Positions 50,006-63,100 of a DNA stretch of 64,000 nucleotides are shown here, one piece after another. The position numbers and the translations under genes are program-made. The DNA lies in NCBI RefSeq assembly GCF_003945595.2, contig NW_024104318.1, positions 1,116,001-1,180,000 of the forward strand, given 5' to 3'. How positions within the stretch are numbered: position 1 is the stretch's first letter; every line of letters starts with the position of its first letter. A model generated the notes under the pieces. It was given only the letters and a program-made list of their open reading frames with translations. It did not search any database and had not been told where the DNA came from. Source of the DNA: Pipra filicauda. Taxonomy: Eukaryota > Chordata > Aves > Passeriformes > Pipridae.

Positions 50006-52724
50006 AATACCTTAATACACTGTGTAGAGAAGAAAACTGGTAAACTACTAAGTTTTGTTACTACTGTTCCCATAGACCTTAAGAACTACCCAAGAATTCA
50101 TTAAAGTAACAACTATGATATGATAAATTCATAGTCTGTTTCATTTAGAATTACTAAAAAAATCACCCAGATTTGTAAATATTTTAGTTATGAGTAACTG
50201 AAAATTTACATATCGTGGAATCTAAACTATAGTCACTGTCACCACTGTGCTCTGCAAGTACCAAAGTTTTCACAGATTCAGCTACATACTGGCACAACAG
50301 TCTAATTAATCACAGTAGCATAACTGTCAAACATGGAATTTAAGTAATAATAATGTTAATAATTCAATTGCTTTAATTTAATATACAAAGTAACATGTAA
50401 ATTTAGAACAGGAGGTACATTTCACATTTCAAAATATTGTAAGGATTGAACTGGTTAATTATGTTTCTTACAGCTAGAAACTTTAAATAATGCACACCTG
50501 TCTACTGATGGAATTTAATACTTGACATATATTTCTACTAAAACAAGTACTAAAGGGCATATATATACTTTATAAACAGTCAGCATCTTTAATTGATATA
50601 GCAATAGCACTATTGAATAGGATTTAAAAGTACCTTCTGTTAACTACCCTGGTACGAGCAACTATTTATCTAACCATTTCTTGTAGCACCTTTCAAAAAG
50701 CGAACAGAATAAATCATCTCTAAGATATAATACAAACCTGCAAGTTCAGAACATTGCCAGGTTACAGCTGTCAAATATTAGTCCAGACTCCCCAGTAACA
50801 GTGTATCAGGAAAATCAATCACTTTACTACACAGCTAAATACACTACAAAACATACTGCAACATAAAAATAAAGGAAAGATACATATGACATGTATGTAG
50901 ACTAAATTATGATTGCTATTGCAGGACTATATTGAGATTGAGGAGAGAACGTTGATTACTGAAAGATTCTTCTCTTCCAAGTGGGATAAAAGGAAGTTTT
51001 GACTGAAAGGAAGAGCAAGGAAAAGAAGGGATAGTAGAGAAGTTCTAACCAGCTCTAGGTTGGTCACCCAGGATCCACCTCAGTTGACTTCACCTACACA
51101 TCAGAAGCCTTATCTTTGTAAAAGTATCAAGTGGTTGCTCCTCAAAACAATTTTCTTGGGAACTACTTAAATTGTACACAAGATATTTATCTTTGTCACG
51201 TGACACTGAAAAAATTACATAAATAATTATGTAACTACCTTTTTGTCACCTTTTGTCTCTATTTCAGCAAGTTTCTCATGGGGTTTTAAGGCATTGCTCT
51301 ATAGTAAAAGATTTCATTTATCTGCTCTGAGTTTCCATATGTACTGGAGGAGTCCCAACACTTCTCCAATGTTTTGGCCTGCTGGAGTCTAATGAAATAC
51401 CACTGAAGCTTTCCATCCCTCAGGTTTCTCCAATACAGAGAATTGAACAGAGTTCAATATAAATTCCAATGAAAATTTTAAGAATTATAAAAGCTCTCTC
51501 TTTTTAGACTTTCAGATACATTAAAATTTCTAAGAAAAATCCAAAGTCATGACATCAGTATCTTAAGATAAACTTTCCAAAGTTCAGGAGCAGGCATGAC
51601 CATATGCAACCCAACCTAAATACCAGGAGTATTTGTAAAGAAACAGGTCTCCATTTTGAATGATTCCAAACACAGGAAAAACAAAGTTCGAGTCATGGAA
51701 CTTCACATGGAACATTTTAAATGCTTTTCGTCACTTTGATTCGTAGACAGCAGCATTTTCCATGTTCTTTACAATATTAACACCCATGGAGATGTACCTT
51801 AAGAATGTTGAAGTACCTGATGTGTTTCGGATTATGTAGTGATATTATTTACCACTTACGCAGTACATTTCAAGGAGGGTAACCAGCTCCATTTCAATGC
51901 ACAGTTTTTATATACAATGTAGCACAGAAAGAACTTCATGTAACTTACTTGCTTGAGGCAGTGTATTTTTGTATATTGCCAATTTAATGACTATATTCTA
52001 ATTTATATTTTTTCTATTTTTTCGTATGTTATGCACACTAGCTGTTAATAGTGGATTGGATAAAGAGTTGCTCAATGTGTGAGGTGATGAAAGATTCATC
52101 GGCACCATTTCATATAATACACTTAGCTTTTGTTATAAAATTAATCTTAAAAGACACACTTTATTCAAATTATTATTCACATACAACCTTTTCAAAAAAT
52201 GGCCAAACCACATGTGCCTGCTGTATTTCTGATATAATCTTTTTTTCAAGAGGTGCACAGGCAAAGGAATCTTAACCAATCTGATTTTATCCTAGCATTT
52301 ATTCCCAGTTTAAGATTGTGTAATAGCCTAAGGAATCACTTTCTTAACTCTTCAGTAATAAAGAATCAAGAAAGGGATATTTTTTCAATTTCTTTCCATT
52401 ACATTATATATCCACATTTAGATGTATCTGGCAAAATCTGAAAACTGACACCAATGTGAGAGTCCCTAGGGGTTCACAAATATAAATTCCATGCCACTCT
52501 GAAAACCGAGAAAAAATGGAAAATGTGAGCTGTTATAAATTTGAGCTAATCTCCTCCTGCCATAACCTAAAATGATCGTCAGCAGCCAGGTATAATCTTT
52601 CGGTATTCGACAGCATAAGAAGAGCTTGTCTATCTGAGCCTCAGTGGCTGGTAAGAATGTCAGTATCTCCTAAAATACTTGCACAAGTAAATTTCTTTGC
52701 AATATTTCAATTCTACAGCTGCTG
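50006..52724. other. AT-rich non-coding DNA
   Basis: Nothing beyond short domain-free frames was recognised. Confidence 0.55.
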
Positions 52725-52759
52725 GTTTACCTAGGAGAGGGGGAGAAAAAAAAAAAAGG
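52725..52759 (-). other. Recursive-splice-like site (minus strand)
   Basis: On minus, an uninterrupted pyrimidine tract of about 25 bases (plus 52759 down to 52735, twelve T then CTCCCCCTCTCC) ends in CTAG at 52731 and is directly followed by the donor-like GTAAAC at 52730-52725. The tract is stronger than in most real acceptors. No exon or host gene is visible. Confidence 0.25.
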
Positions 52760-55375
52760 CACCTGCAGTGTAGACTTCTCAAACTCGGCAAGCTTATTTT
52801 CAGGGTTAAAAATAAAGTAGCTCCAATATTATACTGAAGGTCAGTGACACAAGACCAGTAATCACCTCCAGTAAGCTTATTTTACTCTTCTATTTATGTA
52901 TCCTGAAATAACATTGCTTATAAATGCAAAAATTAAGTCACACCTCATCCAATCCCCAGGAGGGCATGGGGAAATAAAATATCGTTAAAACTATCAAGGT
53001 ATTTTTTGATTGGTCCCACTTGCCAATGCACTGTGTCTCTTAAGTCTTATCGGAGGTTGATGAAATTTTAGTTTCCTGTGAAAATAAGGTGCTTAGGAAC
53101 TTCCAGCTAAGGATAAAATGCAAAGATAATTATTTCAACACATGCTAAACACAAAATCAATTACTGTGACATCACTCTTTTTAACTCTGAATTTCAGAAT
53201 TCCAGCTATAGTGCTATAATTTCCAAAAGCTTAATTTTATTTATATGTGCTAATTAAAGCTTGTATTGCTGTGGGGGAAAAAAAAAAAAACCAAACCTCA
53301 AACAAACCATTTCCTTATTTACATGAACTTGTCATGTATGTTTGTGTTTTTTTTAACCTGATATTTGGGCAAGAAAATTCCATAAAATACAAGAATGAAT
53401 TAACATTTCTCTCAGTAATATGGCTGTGTATCAGAAACAGTAGCACCATAAATCCTACTTTTTCCAAGTCTGTGTTTGTTTTTAACCTCCAGCTGCTGGA
53501 ATGAAAACATCATTTTTCTGAACTATCTGTGTAAGTTTTTAGCCTTCTTGCTTTTTAACAAAAGCTTGAAAATTGACCTGAATTTTATTAAATTTTCAGA
53601 AAGAAATCTAAAGGAAAGAATCATATATGAAGTTTTTTGGGTGTATGTATCATTTAATTTTAGGAGTCTTATGGTTATTTCAGGATCCCAGGGTTGAAGA
53701 TCTCTTCACCAATTTTGAAATAGCATCAAAATCAAATTTGATGATACTTATTCTATTTTGCTCAAGCCTATAATGCTGCTGTCTATATTTAGTTTGTTAT
53801 GACCTTTCACTTCCTGTAGTGCTGTCAATGAGTTTGAAGTTACATATCCTTATGAGATATGATGATACTGAGGTGGTGGATAGACCACACATTCATGAGT
53901 CTTTGTAAGGCACAAGAAGCAGTATTACAATGCAAGTATTAGCAACCCCCTGCTAAAGGTAAATGATGAAGTAAAACCATTTAGGTCAGATTAAATCACA
54001 TCAATACTATGGTGAAAGGAGATGAGGTTTACCACGGTTATATGATGGCTTCTTCTAAAACCACTTGTGCTCCACATGATCCACACAGCAATTTAGCAAT
54101 TCCAACAGAATTTTAGAAAGCTTGTCTCATTACTGTACGTGGGTGATATATACCATTTTCACACATTGTTATTTTTCTCTCTGCTAAGGTGTTTGGGTGT
54201 TGGGGATTTTTCTTTAAACAAATAAATGGGTTAAAAGAGTGCTGTTACTGTTTTGACATCTCTGTTTTGTTCATCTTTGAAGCTGGATGGCCACTGGTCA
54301 TGAAAGATTAAACACAGTCTCAGGTGGCACCATAAGTAATGTTTCAGAAGAGAGAAATACATTAAAAAAGAAAAGTGTTGAAGTAACAAGAGGCAGGATG
54401 GTAATCACACTAAAGTGACTCCAAGAAAGAATGAGAAGAAAGGAGTTGAGAAAGGCAACAACAGCACAGGAATTAAAAAGACTTGTGTAAACAGACAGAA
54501 ATATAAGTAATTATGTCACCATCTTATTCTTCCTCTAGGAAGGCCAGTACTACTAATCTTGGCTGTAATTTCCTGGAAAGCGTATGTAAGACTAGAACCA
54601 CTGAATCAACATTTTTCTAAAGCAAAAAAAAACATTGAAAGCCAGGGAAGTCCTGGGTCAGGCAAATTTCTCCTCAGGTTGCTGAAGTAATCAGTGCTCT
54701 GAAATAGATAAAATGATTGCATTAACTCTTGACTCCAATGTTATAAAAATCCCTTTATAGTGTTCTTTGGTAAGGATGCTATGCTTCTAATCAGCCAGGA
54801 CCAATTAGGAATAAACATTGAATATTCAAAGAGGTATCCAAATGTCCAAATTTTTATTGAATGCTACAATTTTATTTAGATAAAACCTAATTAAAGTATT
54901 GTTACCACGCATTTTTATTCAGTATTTTTGATGAACCTGAATTCCATAACAGAAATCTCTAAATACTCTTTAACTTTTCACAACACCTGAAACTATTGTT
55001 TGCTTTGAAGCTCCAGCAACAGCAATAAAATGACCTATCATTTTCCAAAACCACCTCTCAGGTATTTAATGCATGTTTACTAAACAAATGTACATTTTAT
55101 TAAGCTTTTAACTTTGCTTAAAAGAGTAAACAAAGTCTCAGAGAGATTAAGCCATATGTCTCCATGGCAAAAGCAGGACTAGAGCTCATTAAAAGTCATT
55201 TATTGTAAATCACAGATCACATTTCTTCCACTTTAAAAAAAATTTCTGACATGAGAGAAAGTGTAGCACATAAGATTGGACTTTATAAGTCTTTTAATGT
55301 GTTTTATTCTTCTTCAGTGTCATACTGGTTTTACAAGCTGGCTATCACAGCATCACAGTTAAAAAAAAGGAGCTG
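52760..55375. other. AT-rich non-coding DNA
   Basis: Contains an A-rich, then C/A-rich run near 53276-53310. Frames of up to 90 codons lack domains. Confidence 0.55.
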
Positions 55376-55405
55376 CTATTGCAGACATTGCCCTGTCTGC
55401 AATAG
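55376..55405. repeat. Perfect 12-bp hairpin, 6-nt loop
   Basis: CTATTGCAGACA and its exact reverse complement TGTCTGCAATAG flank TTGCCC. Pairing does not extend meaningfully beyond the 12 bp, so it is too short to be a typical microRNA precursor. It is the longest perfect short-loop inverted repeat that I noticed in the window. Confidence 0.9.
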
Positions 55406-58400
55406 AGTCCTATCACTAGTTATTGAGACAACGGTCTTCAAGTTGTCACCAAGATCATGTAGCCTTTTCTTTCCAGTAAACAATCCTGTTGAAAAATTGA
55501 GCCTCCTAGCCTTAGGCTGCTGAAAATAGGTCCCCAAAATACTGTGCTCCATTGCTACGGTATCAAACTGTCAAAAAAGGTAGTGTTCTTTAAAATCCTG
55601 AATGACAGCAGTCTACACAGATGTTCATCTGAATGCAGAACGACTTCAATGAAACACAAGAATAGAAATAGTCCATGAGACATCAGACCCATTAGCTACT
55701 GAAACCCAAGGAGCGTTTGTCATGCTCTGACTGGTTCTGTGAGAAGCCCTGTCTGTATCCCAGGCAGGTGGAGCACAGAGGAGTGCACGGCACGGAGGCT
55801 GCAGCAGCAGCCCTCAAGTGATACAGTATCCCTTTGAGAGGTATGTCAGGTCATTTTAGGCCTCTCTTTCCTTTTCTGAATTCTGGATGACAATCCTGGC
55901 TCATATCCCCCCTTCCTACAGGTTCTTTCGGCATGCTGTCTCAGATAGAGTTCCCTAGTTGAAGACATTTATTAATATAATTCTTTGTCAAGGTAGTAAT
56001 CTGTCAGTAGCTAGAGAACAGTAAGCAATGTCAGGTTTCTATCTATCTAATAGAAAATCCTTTGCTTCTTAGGTTTTTTACTATTTCTTTACATAGCAGA
56101 GATAAATAACAACAATAATGCAACACTATTTTCAATTTATGACAGCTAGAAAGTGCTATAAAGTTGTCTTCTTGTCCAAGACAGGTACTTTATGAAGAAG
56201 TAAAAACAACTAAGGAAGCATTCCTCTTTGCAGTGGATTGTTTTGTTAGAATACGATGCTTTTGGTTTTACCTCTTTTGCTTATAAATTAATACATTTCT
56301 AAACTTATATATGTATTAAAATAAAAATATCAAATTCATCACTTTTAATTTCAAAAATTCATTTTTCAAATAGAGTTTCACTGATACTACATTTGCTCAA
56401 AATTATAATTTTATACAAATTTCCAATAGCAAGTAAAGATACAGCATCACTGCATTATGTCTGAGGTGAATTACAAGACCTGATCTACCAGCTGCCACAT
56501 TATGTTCTCTTTCTGATTATATAACATTATATACAGAGCCCTCTGATTTTTAACAGAAAACTTAATTTGCTTATACTATAGTAAGGAGGATCAATTAAAT
56601 ATACCTAGCTCTACAGTATATTACAAACAGTATTATGAGGCTGAATACTGTCTGAGAAAACTGTTTTTCACAGCCCTCTTGGCTGAGAATCATTCTCACA
56701 ACGACTCTTAAAATGAAATATTAAGGAAAGGAAACAATAGGCCAAGAAGGTAGAATAAAGAACCACTAAAGTTACATTTTTGGACATCCATAATACACAT
56801 CAAACAGAAAACAGTCATACCCTTTAAATAAGCTTACAAGAGTATAGCTACTTTGAAATAGAAGTCATGAAAAATGTCATCATCTCATCCAACTCACATC
56901 ACTTTAAAGGAATAAACATTGATTAGTTTGAATTTCACACCAGAAGATTAACTGAAAGTTAATTGCTGCACTGTTTCCATGCATGTATCAATACAACTGA
57001 TCCTGTATCTGTATTTCTTGGTCAAATCTGCTCTTTTCTGGAGACAGGCTGCTTTCCAAGTCTGATGGTATGCTTCCTCTCCATTTCCACTTATAAACTA
57101 ATACCTTCAGATTTACTTAGCAGAGTTTACTTACACTTTCTTTGAAGACTGTTTCTCAATTTCATTTTAAATAATTTGTTAAATAATATACATTTATAAA
57201 ATATTCTTTTTGAGTTTTCAGTCACATTCAGAAATTCAGCTGCTGTCAGGAACCAGTAGCACTGCATTTTTACTCTACTGTAAAACAGCACTGAATTTTC
57301 TTATCTCTTGGGTATTTTTTTACACATACAATTAACTCAATCTGTACTAGTCTTTTATTGAGTAATGTGGTACTTTCATTGGTGTGAAGAACAACAAAAA
57401 GTATCATAAATCCAACGAGGAAACAGTGACTGCTCACACATACTTCTGTCATTCCAAAATCTTGCACTTTACTGTTCTTGTGTTAAAGAGCACTGTACTG
57501 CAAAATATTCCTACATAAAATAGCATTTCTTTCTTCTGATTCCCACTTGCAATTAATATGCCTAAAACATGCAACCTAATATCATCTTCATCCTCTTGTT
57601 ACACTTATTTGCGCTATCCTCAGTCATTGATAAATGAAACAGATACCACAATTCTCATAAATTACGACAATCCTATTGTTTTACTGTATCTGATTAGCAG
57701 CATTTTTGTTCAGATCTCTAGGTTTAAGAAGGAAACAGGCTGTATCCAAGTTGCTATATTAGCAAACAGTATCAGCTTTGCAGAGAAACATTCTCCCCCC
57801 ACTCTCCCAACCCTGCTACTTCTGCTTTGGCTACCAGAATACTTTACCACCCACCTTTGATGGAAGAGAGAAGCTACACACATATCAAAATGTCTTTGTA
57901 CTTGTGCTTTGCTCTGCTGTACTGGAGGGTTGGGTCAGAAAGGCTGACTTCTAGCTGGAAAACCTTTTTAATCTTCATGTCTGAGTACAGAATCACTCTC
58001 CTCTTTGGAGTAGTTGCTGCTAATCAGAAAACACTCCAGACACATTGGTTTACAGAGTCCACAGTGAGAATAATGGGGCACAGGCTGATGAAGCAACAAT
58101 TGGAAGTTCTGTTTGGAAGCTCAAGTTATGTAGTTTAAGCACAATGCTCACTTTAGCAGCATTCTTCCCAATAGTCCTGGTTACAACAAAACTTCACTGA
58201 AAAGAGACAGCAGCTACACCCCATAAACATTATTCTTATAACCTAGCTAACCTTCTGCAACAGCTCCATGGTACAGGACTCATGCTACAACTCTTAGTTT
58301 GCATTGACACAGATCTGAAATGCTATATGCTTTAAAACAAAATTACCAGAAGAAATGCCAGTCAGGATCAAATCTAGAGGAATTATCTCTAGATTGCAAA

Positions 58401-59564
58401 GTATTTTGAAAGCCCTAAATAAAAACAGCCTGACAAGTGAAAAGTATTATTTGCTCTTAAAAACACTGAAAGAAGTTGTGAATATTATGTTCTACGTATT
58501 AAAATTTTGCAATAAGAAGTCACCCAGATTTGTTGGATGTGTATCTAAGAAAAGCGTGACATTAAAAGATTCTTATAAATAAATATTTTCTAGTTATTTA
58601 TTTGTAAACATCAGAAGGACTGATTCATCTCACTGATCAATTCAAACGCAGTGAGCAACTATGTATTTCTACTGTCATACTTATACTCAGGAGTTTCTAC
58701 AATTCACCAGGAACAGCAGAAAGTCTTAAAGGTTGGAGCTGCTATGAACAGATATGTGGCTCTGAGGGTTCAGAGGACATCCTCAGTACCTCTTTCCCGG
58801 GACAGCATGCAAAGAGAAAAAACTTGGAGCATATTTTTGCGGCCAGTCACAGGTTTGGTATGTGTCAGGTTTTTAAATATTCATCAGCTCAGGGTCTGGT
58901 TTCAGCTGGCTACCAATGAAAGCAGTTTTGGGGGCTCTTCATACCTTTTTGAGTGAAGGAACACTATCATCAAAGAATTCGACAAATAATGCAACCACAC
59001 CAGCAAGATCTGGATAATGTTAGGGTTGGCAGGTCACAAGGCCTTACAGTTATAGCATATGTTTTTATAAAATCAGATATTCACATAATACATTTTCTGA
59101 TGAGTAACTAGTCCATTAGGTACCAAAGACTATCTATGAAAAAACAATTAAAAATTAAGACTTCAAAAGGAAGCAATAGGGTAAAAACATTTGTGGTTTA
59201 TTTCTTTCTAAACCACAGAAGTACCTGGGAAGTGAGGAACAAGGACACATGGAGGGACACAAAACACCAATAAAAATAAGTTCTTAAATATGCTGCATTA
59301 TATCCCCACAGTTAGCCTTTAAAAAAATTGTTACCTAGTTTTTAAGACAATTAAGTATTTCAGAAATAGCACTTAGGCTGATAAAACAGCACTGAATTCC
59401 TGTTAACTACTGTTAATGGCATGGGGATACCCTGACTGGGGCAATATGTCAGAGCCATCAGAAAATGCTCCTGGGTGTGTGGTTGAATTCTAATGTTGAG
59501 TCAGACAAAAAGATTGTAACTGTCTCTGTGTGAAGCTGACCCAGCTGAAGACATCTAAAAGCAA
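55406..59564. other. Non-coding DNA with a small GC-richer patch
   Basis: Around 55720-55830 the sequence is locally GC-richer, with a few CpGs and CAGCAGCAG, but it has no frame or clear splice pair. The rest is AT-rich. Frames at 57558-58138 (100 and 103 codons) have no recognisable domain. Confidence 0.5.
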
Positions 59565-60155
59565 GTCCTCGGGGGCATCAGGCAAAGCATCGCCAGTTGG
59601 TGAAAGGAGGGGATTGTCCCACCCTGCTCTGTACTGGGGCCTCACCTTGAATATTGCGTGCAGTTTTGGGCACTGCAATATAATAATAATAAGCTGTTAG
59701 AGAGTGTCCAAAGGAGGGCAATGAAGACGGCGAAGGGCCTTGAGGGGAAGCTTTATGAGGAGTGGCTGAAGTCTCTTGGTCTGTTCAGCCTGGAGAAGAG
59801 GAGACTGAGGGGAGACCTCCTGGCAGTCTTCAACTTCCTCGTGATGGGAAGAGAGGGGGCAGGCACTGATCTCTTCTCTGTGCCTATCAGTGACAGGACC
59901 AAGGAGATGGCCTGAAGTTGTGTCAGGGGAGGTTTAGGTTGGATATCAAGAAAAGATTCTTCATTCATAGGATGGTTGGGCACCGGAACAGGCTCCCCAG
60001 AGAAGTGGTCACAGCACCAAGCCTGACAGAGTTCAAGAAGTGTTTGGATGATACTCTCAGGCACATGGTGTGACTCTTGCAGATGGCCCTATGCAGGGCC
60101 AGGAGTTGGACTCGATGATCTTTGTAGGTCTCTTCCAACTCGGCATATTCTGTGA
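59565..60155 (+). mobile_element. CR1 LINE 3' fragment with ORF2 tail
   Basis: This is the longest transposon copy in the window. It begins near AGCAAGTCCTCGGGGGCATC, although up to about 35 bp more on the left may belong. It carries the CR1 reverse transcriptase C-terminal region: the frame at 59658-59915 reads LLESVQRRAMKTAKGLEGK, then EEWLKSLGLFSLEKRRLRGD, the strongly conserved tail of avian CR1 ORF2. It continues through the untranslated tail to ATTCTGTG at 60147-60154. The frame is closed by a stop and frame changes, so no functional protein is made. It is relatively well preserved and thus probably younger than the 32.5-kb fossil. Confidence 0.96.
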
Positions 60156-63100
60156 CTGCGAAATTTTCTTTGACAAAAACTCTAGTTTTCTTTCACATAG
60201 TTCTACTTGGTCAGTCCAGCATGACCTTTTCAGCAGCTGTTTTTTGAATATATTAGGAACCAGCCAGAATAAGATATTTAAATGAAAATCATACTCAAAA
60301 ATCCAGATACACACTTGGCAGCCAATAGTCTCTTGTTGAAGAAATAATGTTCAGTGTTCTCTCCTGTCCTGTGGACATCATTTTGTAGTTCAGATAGCTT
60401 AACAAACAGATGATTATTAAAATGCCACTACTTTCAATGTTTTTGGGAATCACCCTTTTGGTAACCTCCATGATAGTCACAGAGATTCTAAAAGGCAAAT
60501 GGTGATATAACTTTCAAAACTTAGATAAAGAAATAAATATGAAAATGTAAATAACTTTCCTGGACAGTCTTCTTTTTCCATTTAAGAAAAAGAAAAAGTG
60601 TCTTCATGTAGAAGACACTCAGTTTTGCAAGGTCTCCAGTGTCTTTGGGCAAGAACACTTAGAAGATATCTCTAGGTAGAAGACTTCATTGTTAAATAAC
60701 TGTAAAACAGACTTCCTGTCACTGTCTTGAAAACTACAGTTATTTCTGCATGCAGTTATAACTCATGAAATGTGAAAAGCAGTGGTTTTGAGATTGGGAT
60801 TACAAAGAAAATTCATCTATACGTAAATTGATTGTATCTCAAAAAGATAAACAAGAAAATTAAGATGCTTTGTCCCTAGACTTGTGTGTGACTAGGCCAA
60901 GAGAATTTGATTAATTTTTATACAGGTTTTTTTTTTCAATATGTAAATTAAAAGTGACCTTTAAGTTGCTAGATTTAATGAAAGTATGCATTCTTTTCTC
61001 AGGACTAAAAGGCAGAAAAGAAAACAGATGGCTGTGAAGAAAACATTGGTAAGCTACCAATCACTTTTATTTCTGCTACAAACTAATTACATTACAAACC
61101 AAACCCAAGGCAGGCTGCAAGTTCAAGGTAAAAGAAGAAGAAAGGATTGGAAGAAAGGGCTGTTTCATTAGGGAAAAAACAGATAAATATATTCATAATT
61201 TAAGTAAAGATGGTACTGTACATACTTGTATGGAAAGATACATGCTGCTACAGAGGAAGTGAGGCAGATTCTCATTATACACTTTCTTAAAATGAAGAGG
61301 AGGCAGGAATTAAAAATGGTTTCAAGGGGGTTCTCATTTTCAGGCCCAGTCCAACCTATCTGGCCTCCTGGCTCAATCTTTGGGCACTTCTGGAAAGTCA
61401 GTGAATGAGCACTATGTATTACACCATCATCTCACCTTTTTTCTACTTCTTCATTAGCACAGAATACCTCTCAGGTTTTGGTGGTGTTAGAAGCACTGGG
61501 TAGAGACTGATTGACAAACAAAAACCATTCCTGTCCAAGTCACTGGATGGTTTCAGTTTTTATGAAAAAGTAAAAGGTGATACTAATTCATGTTGTAACA
61601 AAAAAACTAACACTAAATTAGTACCATGCACTAGCAATAAAATTAAAGTTAAGTACACTAGAAATCAGCTGAAACACAAGTCATCAGTGTGTCATCAGCC
61701 CCTAAGTATCAGGGACAAGGGAGGACTGGCTATCTCCATAAAAAGTGAGAATGTATAACACAAAGTGGAGCCTCTGAAAATTAATTTAGGGAACACAGTG
61801 GGCAAGCAATTCAACAGAAAGTCCTAATGATGTTAAAGGAAGATGAGTTAAAGTAATTGCTTTTATGCTGAGGGTTAAAGAGACAGGGAGAGGAACCGAA
61901 TAGAGGAACACAGATGGCATGGAAAATTATTTTACTTCTGTTCATTCATAAGACTAGATTAGTAAAAACTGACGGCCAACTTTTTTAAAGTGCATTGACA
62001 AATTAGAAAGGGAGATGAAAAGAGCCAAGATCCTCTATTAAGGGCTGGAGAAAATAGCTCAGAGGGGTTTCAACAGTACAATACTTTTAGTTTATAAAAG
62101 AAAAATAACTGGGATGCTATTTCATTACTCTGCATAACTATCTACACAAGGACAAAATACTAAATATGAAAGGTTTAATATTCAGTACCAATATTACCAA
62201 AGTAGCTCTCAAGGCTGAAAGTGGAAGCCAGGCAAAATTAGACACATTTCTTACGATATGGTGATTAACAATTTGAACAGACCATCAGGTAAATCAGTGG
62301 AGTCTACATTTTTTAATCAAGCCAGGGCTTTCATGGAAGATAGACATTAGCAAATACAGTTTGTGGAGTGAAGTTAAGAGAAAATTGTGTGAAATGCAAG
62401 GCCTATAATGTACAGAACATCAAAGCAATCTGAATAGCTTTGGACTACATAAATCTATAAGTATGTGAAAAACATTAGGATTATCTGACTAAATAATAGA
62501 AAAGGAAAAAAAAAACTTCTCCTCTGGACAGAAAAAAGGCACTTAATTATCTCATAATAGCTAAAAATGTCATATAATTATGAGCAAATGGCAACACTTA
62601 GGCCATATCAATCATTGCTGTTGCAATTCCTGTAAATAGAATTATTGTCACACAAGCATGTATATATACACATCAATACATACAAAAATAGTCTATAGCT
62701 GGAATATTATTCAAATTTCTCATCCTTGTCAAACTTTTTGACTCAGACAAAATGGAACAAGTATCCAAAGTTCCAGCTAAATGCTTACAAAAATCAGAAA
62801 GCAAATTTGTAATCTGCCCTCCAAACAGGCATACATAGAAAGTACGATCAGTTGATCTGAAAGATGAGTCCCAATTACATGCCTGAACAGTGTGGGAAAA
62901 GAGCCACATTATGCATATATGTTGAACATGTATGCACAGATCTAGACAGTTCAGCATCATAAGGTAACATGCCTAATAAAAAGCAACAGAGGAGGAAGAT
63001 AAAGATCCTTCCAAAAGAAAACAGAAAGCTGTACCTAGAAATAAAAAGCACAGTACGTTTTCTTTCTTTCTTTTTTTATATAATGCTGTTCTTCATACCA

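Noticed and set aside
59658..59915. CR1 ORF2 tail as a host gene
   Set aside because: The protein is the conserved end of the CR1 reverse transcriptase ORF inside a 5'-truncated, inactive copy.
60635..60665. MIR-like core (TTTGGGCAAGAACACTT)
   Set aside because: Only a short resemblance, with no tail or flanking MIR sequence.
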